NCBI RefSeq assembly: GCF_014204795.1
Contig: NZ_JACHMB010000001.1
Coordinates: 4,774,001-4,838,000 of the forward strand
Origin: Nonomuraea jabiensis
GTDB taxonomy: Bacteria; Actinomycetota; Actinomycetes; Streptosporangiales; Streptosporangiaceae
Direction: 5' to 3'
Length of the DNA: 64,000 bases
Part shown: positions 57,995 to 64,000 of the stretch, piece after piece
Layout of the letters: each line of letters opens with the position of its first letter
Position numbering within the stretch: the first letter of the stretch is position 1
Notes under the pieces: generated by a model
Told to the model about the DNA's origin: nothing
What the model saw: the letters and a program-made list of their open reading frames with translations, nothing else
The model's database searches: none
Position numbers and translations under genes: made by a program

Positions 57995-59806
57995 TCAGGT
58001 GTCGTTCTGGAGGACTTCCAGGAGTGACTCGCCGTACTTTGCCAGCTTGTTTTCTCCGACCCCGTTGATCCTGCTCAGCTCCGACAGTGAGGACGGTCGG
58101 GTGGTGGCGATCTCTCTGAGGGTCGCGTCGTGGAAGATGACGTACGCGGGCACGCCCTGCTCCTTCGCGGTGGCGCCCCGCCACGATCGGAGCCGCTCGA
58201 AGAGTGGGGCTGCTTCGGCGGGGAGCTCGGCCGCCGCCTGGGCTTTCGATGAGGCGGCCACCTTGGCGCGGGTGGGGCGTAGGGTGTCGCGGCGCAGCAG
58301 CACCTCCCGCTGTCCTCGTAGCACCGAAGCGCTGTCGTCCGTCAGCACCAGCGCTCCGTAGTCGGACTCGACGGCCAGCAGGCCCTGCGCCAGCAGTTGC
58401 CGTGCCACCCCGTGCCACTCCGCGTTGCCCAGGTCGGCGCCCACTCCGAACACGGTGAGGGTCTCGTGGCCGTGTTGCAGCACCTTGGCGGTCTTCTTGC
58501 CGAGCAGGATGTCGACCACCTGCCCCACCCCGAACTTCTGCCGCCGCTCCCGCGCCAGCCGCAGCACCGTCGACAGCATCTTCTGGGCGGGGACGGTGCC
58601 GTCCCAGGACTCGGGCGGACTCTGGCAGGTGTCGCAGTTGCCGCATGGTTCGGCGCCCTTCTGGCCGAAGTAGTCGAGCAGCATCACCCGGCGGCACCCC
58701 ACGGTCTCGCACAGCGCCAGCATGGAGTCGAGGTGGACCGCCTGGCGGCGGCGGTGGGCCTCGTCGCCTTCCATGGCCATCCGCCGGTGCTGGACGACGT
58801 CCTGGAGGCCGTACGCCATCCACACCGTGGCCGGGAGGCCGTCACGGCCCGCGCGCCCGGTCTCCTGGTAGTAGCCCTCGACCGACTTGGGCAGGTCGAG
58901 ATGGGCGACGAAGCGTACGTCGGGCTTGTCGATGCCCATGCCGAACGCGATCGTGGCCACCACGATCAGCCCGTCTTCGCGCAGGAAGCGGGACTGGTGG
59001 GCGGCGCGGGTGCGGGCGTCGAGACCCGCGTGGTACGGCACGGCGGCGATGCCGTTGTCGACCAGGAACTCGGCGATCTTCTCGACCGAGGAGCGCGACA
59101 GGCAGTAGACGATGCCGGAATCGCCGGGGTGCTCGGTGCGCAGGAACTCCAGGAGCTGCCGTTTGGGCTCGCTCTTGGGCGTGATGCGGTAGTGGATGTT
59201 GGGCCGGTCGAAGCTGGCGACGAAGTGGCGGGCCTCGCTCAGGCCGAGCCTGGAGGAGATCTCGGCGTGCGTGGCCGGGGTGGCCGTGGCGGTCAGCGCG
59301 ATGCGCGGCACGTCGGGCCAGCGCTCGTGCAGCGTGGACAGCTCGAGGTAGTCGGGCCGGAAGTCGTGACCCCACTGCGCCACACAGTGGGCCTCGTCGA
59401 TGGCGAACACCGAGATCTCGCCCTTGGCCAGCAGGCGCAGCGTGGCGTCCAGGCGCAGGCGCTCGGGGGCGAGGTAGAGGAGGTCGAGCTCGCCGGCCAG
59501 GAACTCCGACTCGACCAGCTGCCGCTCGTCGAAGTCCTGCGTCGAGTTGAGGAACCCCGCGCGTACGCCGAGCGCCCGCAGCGCGTCGACCTGGTCCTGC
59601 ATCAACGCGATCAGGGGTGAGATGACGACCCCCACGCCTCGGCGGACCAGGGCGGGGATCTGGTAGCAGAGTGATTTGCCGCCGCCGGTGGGCATGAGCA
59701 CGAGCGCGTCGCCGCCGGCCACGACGTGTTCGATGATCTCCTGCTGCCCCGCCCTGAACGAGTCGTAGCCGAATACGCGGTGCAGAACGTCGGTGGGGGT
59801 ATCCAT
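57995..59806 (-). CDS. recQ: ATP-dependent DNA helicase RecQ
   Basis: 603 aa. Motif 0 FGYDSFRAGQQEII, Walker A LMPTGGGKSLCYQ, DEAH box (FAIDEAHCVAQWGHDFR in part), motif VI GRAGRDGLP, RQC zinc cysteines (CETVGC, CGNCDTC) and a C-terminal HRDC domain (LREIATTRPSSLSELSRI). Complete compared with E. coli RecQ (about 610 aa). Unwinds DNA 3'-5' in recombination repair. Confidence 0.95.
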   Translation of the reverse strand: MDTPTDVLHRVFGYDSFRAGQQEIIEHVVAGGDALVLMPTGGGKSLCYQIPALVRRGVGVVISPLIALMQDQVDALRALGVRAGFLNSTQDFDERQLVESEFLAGELDLLYLAPERLRLDATLRLLAKGEISVFAIDEAHCVAQWGHDFRPDYLELSTLHERWPDVPRIALTATATPATHAEISSRLGLSEARHFVASFDRPNIHYRITPKSEPKRQLLEFLRTEHPGDSGIVYCLSRSSVEKIAEFLVDNGIAAVPYHAGLDARTRAAHQSRFLREDGLIVVATIAFGMGIDKPDVRFVAHLDLPKSVEGYYQETGRAGRDGLPATVWMAYGLQDVVQHRRMAMEGDEAHRRRQAVHLDSMLALCETVGCRRVMLLDYFGQKGAEPCGNCDTCQSPPESWDGTVPAQKMLSTVLRLARERRQKFGVGQVVDILLGKKTAKVLQHGHETLTVFGVGADLGNAEWHGVARQLLAQGLLAVESDYGALVLTDDSASVLRGQREVLLRRDTLRPTRAKVAASSKAQAAAELPAEAAPLFERLRSWRGATAKEQGVPAYVIFHDATLREIATTRPSSLSELSRINGVGENKLAKYGESLLEVLQNDT

Positions 59807-60424
59807 GTGGCTACCTTACGTGTTCGCGGGTGAGCGTTTCGTGAGTTCCGCCGACGGCGATCGGGGGCTCCAACGCGCTCGGCTTCGCATCCTCAGTTTG
59901 CCCGACGGTGATCGGTCCGTAAGCCGCCCTTGTTCTATGCTCTCCGCTCTGCGCCGTTCGTGATCCGGCCCATGGTGAGGGCTGGGGCCCTCAAGGGTCT
60001 CATCGAGGGAGGAGGCGGCGGTCCTTCAAGGGGCCTTGAGGGGTCCTTCAAGGGGGTTGGTGGCGGGTCGCGGGATGGCCGCTGGGTGTGCCTTGGGCAT
60101 GGTGAGGGGTTGGTGAAGTTCACGGGGTGGCCGCTGGCTGTGGCCTGGGCGTGGTGAGGTGGCGTGGGGTGAGGTCGCCAGTTGGGCATGGCTGCGCGCT
60201 GGGCGTGGCCGGGCTTGATGGCGGGCGCGGGTTGGCGTGGCGCGGTAGGTGATGGGGCGCGGCGTGGCCGCTGAGTTGGCGGGTGGGCATGGCCGGGCTT
60301 GACGGCGGGACACATCTGGCCGTGGTGAGGGTTGGTGTGGGGCGCGGAGGTGCGTGTGGCTTGGGCGTGGTGAGGCTGTGAGAGGGGCCGGGGGAGAGCG
60401 CTGGGGTGAAGGACGCGTGGTGGG
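59807..60424. other. G-rich intergenic stretch with degenerate repeats
   Basis: From about 59995 to 60330 the plus strand is strongly G over C, with words such as GGGCGTGGCCGGGCTTGATGG and GGGCATGGCCGGGCTTGACGG repeated loosely (each shown word trimmed), plus GGGGCCTTGAGGGGTCCTTC at 60020. No gene is supported. Confidence 0.6.
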
Positions 60425-61642
60425 TTAGGCGGCGGCGGGGGTGGGGTGGGCGTTGCGGTGGTAGGCGATCAGGGAGAGGGCGCCGAGGGCGCAGGCGGCC
60501 GCCACTGCTCCCATCACCGCCGGATACCCCGCGACCTGCGCGATCCCCGCCGCCAGCAGCGGTGCGACGGCCTTGGCGGCTGTGATGGGGAGCGCGAGTG
60601 CTCCGCTCAGGGACGCGTACGCTCCCGTGCCGTACCGGTCGGCCAGCAGCGCCGGGCGGGCGATCGTGCCCACGCCGAACCCCAGCCCGAACAGCACCAC
60701 CCCCGCCACCGCCCCCGCCGTGCTCCTCCCGACCAGCGGCAGCAGTACGGCCGCCAGCCCCTGCACCCCGAACATCACCGCCGTGATCAACGCCACCGAC
60801 CAGCGGCCCTGCAGGCCGGTGGTGACGAGCCGGCCGGTGACCGACAGCACCCCGAGCAGGCCCGCGACGCTGGCGGCGAAGACGGGGGCGTGGCCGAGGG
60901 CGATCAGGTACGTGACCAGCAGGACGCCCATGACCGACACCGCGCCGGTCTGGGTCAGGAAGGCCGCCGCCAGCAGCCAGAAGGGACGTTCGCGCAGGGC
61001 CGCCCCGACGACCTCGCGCCGGTTCACGTGCGGGGGCGCGGACCGGCTCCGTACGGCCAGGGCGTGCAACGGCACGGAGGTCAGGGCGTATCCGGCGGCC
61101 AGGATGACCAGGGCCTGGCGCCACCCGTACAGGTCCACGAGGAAGCCCGTCAGCGGCAGGAAGATGCTGGACGCGAAGCCTGCCACGACGGTCACCGCGA
61201 GTAACGCCCGCGCCCGCCGGGTCGCGTCGAACCAGGCCACGATCACGGCGAAGGCCGCCTCGTACAGCACCATCGCCGACGCCACGCCCAGCACCCCGCA
61301 GACCAGGTACAACTGCGCCACAGAGCGCACCTGCGACCACGCCAGCACCGCAAGCCCGCCCAGCACCGAGCCGAGGGTCATGAGCCCGCGCCCGCCGTGC
61401 CGGTCGAGCCAGCGGCCGATGAGCGGGGCCGCGACCCCGGACACCAGTACGGCCAGGGTGATCGCTCCGGTGAGCTGCGCGATCCCGGCGTGGAGGTCAC
61501 GGGACATTGGCGGGATGAACACCGAGAAAGCGTAATAAAGCACGCCATATCCGGCGGTTTGCGTGATCGAGAGAGCGCCGATCATCCACATGGGGGACTT
61601 CGGCACGGTGGCGTCGATCACTCCAGGATCGTTCCCGTTCAC
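60425..61642 (-). CDS. MFS transporter (OFA/YbfB-like)
   Basis: 405 aa, 12 helices expected. GYGVLYYAFSVFIPPM in helix one and GRWLDRHGGRGLMTLG as motif A. The gene ends in a small Ala/Pro tail. Divergent from an SDR gene; a GTGATAAATGTCAC inverted repeat at 61657-61670 lies between them. Substrate unknown. Confidence 0.87.
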   Translation of the reverse strand: MNGNDPGVIDATVPKSPMWMIGALSITQTAGYGVLYYAFSVFIPPMSRDLHAGIAQLTGAITLAVLVSGVAAPLIGRWLDRHGGRGLMTLGSVLGGLAVLAWSQVRSVAQLYLVCGVLGVASAMVLYEAAFAVIVAWFDATRRARALLAVTVVAGFASSIFLPLTGFLVDLYGWRQALVILAAGYALTSVPLHALAVRSRSAPPHVNRREVVGAALRERPFWLLAAAFLTQTGAVSVMGVLLVTYLIALGHAPVFAASVAGLLGVLSVTGRLVTTGLQGRWSVALITAVMFGVQGLAAVLLPLVGRSTAGAVAGVVLFGLGFGVGTIARPALLADRYGTGAYASLSGALALPITAAKAVAPLLAAGIAQVAGYPAVMGAVAAACALGALSLIAYHRNAHPTPAAA

Positions 61643-61719
61643 CGGTCAGAAATACGGTGATAAATGTCACTTCGCCCAGTCAGGAATAGCGCAGCGTGAA
61701 AACGGAATAGCGTCGAGTC

Positions 61720-62481
61720 ATGACCTTTTCCTATGTGGTGACCGGCGGCGGGCGTGGCATCGGAAAGGCCGTGGTCGAACGGCTCCTCGGCGAGAAGGAC
61801 ACCGTGGTGGCCGTCGAACGCGACCCCGACGCCCTCGCCTGGGCCGGCCCCCGAGTCATCCCGCTGATCGGCGACGCGGCCGACGAGGAGGTCGCCGCCT
61901 GGGCCGCCGACCTGGCCCAGGAGGCGGGCATTCTGCGCGGCTGGGTCAACAACGCCGCGGTGTTCCGCGACGCCTCCGTCCACACGTCCCCGATCGCCGA
62001 GGTCAGAGCGCTGATCGCGGCCAATCTGGACCTCGCCGTGGTGGGCTGCGCCACCGCCGTACGCCACTTCCTCGCAGCCGGTACGCCCGGCGCCATCGTC
62101 AACGTCACCTCCCACCAGGCCACCAGGGCGGTGCCCGGCAGCCTCCCCTACTCGACCGCCAAGGCCGCCACCGAGGGCCTGACCAGGGCCCTGGCCGTGG
62201 AGTACGGCAGGCACGGGATCAGGGTCAACGCCGTGGCCCCGGGCTCGGTGGCCACCGAACGGTACGAGGCGTTCCTGGAGTCGCAGACCCCGCAGGCGCG
62301 GCAGGCCGTCGAAGAGCAACTGGCCAGGCTGCATCCCCTCGGCCGGGTCGCGACCCCCGCCGAGGTGGCCTCCGTCGTGGCGCACCTCCTGTCGGACGAG
62401 GCGGCGTTCGTCAACGGCGCCACCATCCCCGTGGACGGGGGCCGTACGGTGCTGGGACTCGATCCGGAAGCGCGGGAATGA
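61720..62481 (+). CDS. SDR family oxidoreductase
   Basis: 253 aa. TGGGRGIGKAV cofactor loop, NNAAV after strand four, catalytic Ser in VNVTSHQ, YxxxK as YSTAK, and C-terminal FVNGATIPVDGGRT. A classical NAD(P)-dependent dehydrogenase, unlike the atypical SDR at 34467. Substrate unknown. Confidence 0.9.
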   Translation: MTFSYVVTGGGRGIGKAVVERLLGEKDTVVAVERDPDALAWAGPRVIPLIGDAADEEVAAWAADLAQEAGILRGWVNNAAVFRDASVHTSPIAEVRALIAANLDLAVVGCATAVRHFLAAGTPGAIVNVTSHQATRAVPGSLPYSTAKAATEGLTRALAVEYGRHGIRVNAVAPGSVATERYEAFLESQTPQARQAVEEQLARLHPLGRVATPAEVASVVAHLLSDEAAFVNGATIPVDGGRTVLGLDPEARE

Positions 62482-62493
62482 AAACCGTTGCCA
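62479..62493. promoter_or_regulatory. possible Zur site upstream of L31 gene
   Basis: TGAAAACCGTTGCCA, an imperfect inverted repeat (TGAAAAC/GTTxxCA) similar to actinobacterial Zur boxes, overlapping the SDR stop codon 17 bases before the L31 start. Confidence 0.4.
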
Positions 62494-62509
62494 CTTGGTT
62501 GTGCAGGCC

Positions 62510-62761
62510 ATGAAGAAGAACCTGCACCCCGCGTACGGCCCCGTCGTCTTCCGTGACCCGAGCGTCGGGTTCGCCTTCCTCACCCGCTCGACCCTCACCA
62601 GCGACAGGACGGTCGAGTGGGAGGACGGCAGGACCTACCCGGTCGTCGACGTGGACGTCTCGTCCGCCAGCCACCCCTTCTACACCGGCCGCGGCCGCAT
62701 CCTCGACACCGCCGGCCGCGTCGAGCGCTTCAATCAGCGCTACGCGAACCGCCGCAAGTGA
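62510..62761 (+). CDS. rpmE2: 50S ribosomal protein L31 type B (zinc-free)
   Basis: 83 aa from ATG at 62510. MKKNLHPAYGPVVFRDP, FLTRSTLTSD and HPFYTGRGRILDTAGRVERF are type B L31 features. The CxxC zinc motif of type A is absent. Type B proteins replace the zinc form under zinc shortage and are normally Zur-repressed. Confidence 0.92.
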   Translation: MKKNLHPAYGPVVFRDPSVGFAFLTRSTLTSDRTVEWEDGRTYPVVDVDVSSASHPFYTGRGRILDTAGRVERFNQRYANRRK

Positions 62762-62878
62762 CGGCCGGCCCCCGCGGGCACGAGTGTGCCCGCGGGGTGA
62801 GCCACGCTGGTCCGCCGGAGGGGGCATGCCTGCGCTACTGCTGGGTAAAAGGTGGTCACCGGCATCGGAGCAGTGGTG

Positions 62879-63121
62879 ATGGCGATGAGTCTCTCTGGAA
62901 AGGAACGCCGCATTCTCGCTGAGATCGAGCAGGCCCTTGAGCGAGAGGACCCCGAGCTGGCCAGGCGCGTCGCGGCGATCAACAAGATCGAATCGGACGG
63001 GGACTTCCCCCGGGCGTACGGTGATCGCCTGCGCAGATGGGTGCTGGCACACGTCTGGATGATCTTCACGGCCGGCGCACTGGTGATCGTCCTGCTACTG
63101 CTCGCCGTACTGACCACCTGA
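62879..63121 (+). CDS. DUF3040 family small membrane protein
   Basis: 80 aa from ATG at 62879 (GGAG eight bases upstream); MSLSGKERRILAEIEQAL and REDPELARRV are the DUF3040 signature, followed by one helix IFTAGALVIVLLLLAVL. The usual second helix is missing. Function unknown. Confidence 0.82.
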   Translation: MAMSLSGKERRILAEIEQALEREDPELARRVAAINKIESDGDFPRAYGDRLRRWVLAHVWMIFTAGALVIVLLLLAVLTT

Positions 63122-63124
63122 CAG

Positions 63125-63355
63125 TCAGCGCCGCCGGCGCAGTAGTGCCAGGTCGGTGGCCGCCACGACGGCCACCGCGGCGGCGATCGCCGCCTCCCAG
63201 CGCCACACCTCAGCCCCCGTGCTCGCGGCAAGCACCGCGAAGACCACCGCCGCCGCCATCCCCAGCACCAGCGCGACCAGGGACAGGATCCGCCGGGCGC
63301 GCAGCGGGCTGCGTGCGGTCAGTGGCTCCGTGCCCGCCCGGTTACGCAGCCACAT
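63125..63355 (-). CDS. DUF6343 family membrane protein
   Basis: 76 aa. MWLRNRAGTEPLTARSPLRA is the conserved family opening; two hydrophobic helices and an RRRR tail follow. Converges on the DUF3040 gene with three bases between stops. Confidence 0.8.
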   Translation of the reverse strand: MWLRNRAGTEPLTARSPLRARRILSLVALVLGMAAAVVFAVLAASTGAEVWRWEAAIAAAVAVVAATDLALLRRRR

Positions 63356-63377
63356 GGTCCATCCCCTCTCCGAACGG

Positions 63378-64000
63378 TCAGGCGAGGCACCTCAGGGCCG
63401 CGACCACGCGCGGGTCGATCCCGTGCGAGGCGGGCAGCCGCCCCACCGTGGCCTCCACGAACTCGGGGTACGACAGCGAGGCCGTGACCCCTCCCACGGC
63501 GGCCCAGATCTCGTCGGCCGTCTGCTCCACCTGCACCTTGGCCTCCTGCTCGGCCAGCACGAACCGCCCCACCGCCACCCGCCACAGCGTCCGGTCGTCG
63601 GCCTCGGCGTCGGAGACGGGCGCGCCGACGTCGTCGGCGTGGGTGGCGTACTCGGAGTCGTAGTGGAAGGCCTGCCGGCCGCACGGGTAGGGCCCGGCCA
63701 TGGTGTCGATCAGCCCGCCGGGGCCGAGCTCGCGCATGCGGCGGCGCGTCTCGCCGTTCTGGACCCGCCACTCCTCCAGCACTTCCGCCACGGGCAGGTT
63801 GCGCCGCTGCCGCACCGACCACTCGTTGAAGTCGTTGTAGCCGGACACGCCGGCCTTGGACAGCCGGGTCAGCAGGTCCTGCACGGTCCCGTCGAGGCAG
63901 GCGTGGTTGTACAGCTCCTCGCCCGCCAGGTGGCCCAGCACGTCGCGCACCGACCATCCCTCGCACCGCGACGGCCGCTGCCAGCCGGCCTCGTCGAGCC
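63378..64000 (-). CDS. mycothiol-dependent maleylpyruvate isomerase family protein (partial)
   Basis: The frame is open to the window edge: RCEGWSVRDVLGHLAGEELY carries the DinB-fold metal His, with a further His in YATHADDVG. The 63950 GTG is internal. The C-terminal part (SHGIDPRVVAALRCL) is the usual second domain. Metal-dependent thiol-transfer fold; substrate unknown. Confidence 0.82.
   Translation of the reverse strand, partial: LDEAGWQRPSRCEGWSVRDVLGHLAGEELYNHACLDGTVQDLLTRLSKAGVSGYNDFNEWSVRQRRNLPVAEVLEEWRVQNGETRRRMRELGPGGLIDTMAGPYPCGRQAFHYDSEYATHADDVGAPVSDAEADDRTLWRVAVGRFVLAEQEAKVQVEQTADEIWAAVGGVTASLSYPEFVEATVGRLPASHGIDPRVVAALRCLA

Noticed and set aside
1..64000. tRNA, rRNA, riboswitch or prophage genes
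   Set aside because: I found no tRNA-like arm patterns, rRNA blocks, known riboswitch cores or phage structural genes by eye; a covariance-model search would be decisive.

Overview
The window is very GC-rich, gene-dense actinobacterial chromosome. Many genes start with GTG and adjacent genes often overlap by 1-4 bases. Gene content points the same way: AfsR/SARP-type regulator, ECF41 sigma factor, mycothiol-dependent DinB-fold enzymes, CGNR, DUF3040, DUF6343 and DUF6745 proteins, EfeUOB iron uptake, Ser/Thr kinase. A filamentous actinomycete, possibly Streptosporangiaceae such as Nonomuraea, is my inference; no rRNA or tRNA fixes the genus.

Left part (1-12.5 kb). A partial arginase-family gene diverges from a CGNR regulator, followed by a small RQGD-type protein and a DUF6745 protein. 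Converging on them, 2 bp apart, is a tightly overlapping six-gene operon (9293 down to 3444): two STM4015-type repeat proteins, an STM4014 ATP-grasp protein, an STM4013 sulfatase-fold hydrolase and the radical SAM proteins STM4012 and STM4011. This cassette, named after Salmonella STM4011-STM4015, has no assigned function known to me and is the strongest candidate here for an undescribed system. Next come a membrane protein, a DUF4143 ATPase bracketed by a 101-bp direct repeat, an array of four 23-bp repeats, and a small secreted protein.

Middle-left (12.5-30 kb). Tn3-type transposase and resolvase remnants flank an alcohol dehydrogenase/TetR pair. Then come an ECF41 sigma factor with an FAD oxidoreductase and a matching ECF41-type promoter, a truncated CGNR protein, a TetR/acyltransferase pair with a long palindrome, a DHFR-fold protein, efeUOB with iron boxes, and a sugar ABC importer with a LacI regulator. 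Copies of a dispersed hairpin repeat lie directly 3' of efeB and of the LacI gene.

Middle-right (30-49 kb). HAD hydrolase; an XRE-TPR regulator with three small genes; several TetR/enzyme pairs (SDR, NmrA-like); esterase and amidohydrolase; a large AfsR-like regulator flanked by an SRPBCC gene and an MFS exporter that share an upstream box; DUF6463 fused against a headless TetR; MazG-like pyrophosphohydrolase; MarR with an alpha/beta hydrolase.

Right part (49-64 kb). Ser/Thr kinase; a compact DNA-alkylation repair operon (ogt, 2OG oxygenase, stand-alone Ada zinc domain, alkB); lipase; a broken CocE hydrolase; a TIGR03086 protein with a large low-complexity insert; RecQ; MFS; SDR; type B L31; small membrane proteins; and a partial mycothiol-dependent isomerase. 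A recurrent trait is tandem-repeat growth, both inside genes (CGNR, DUF6745) and just after stop codons.
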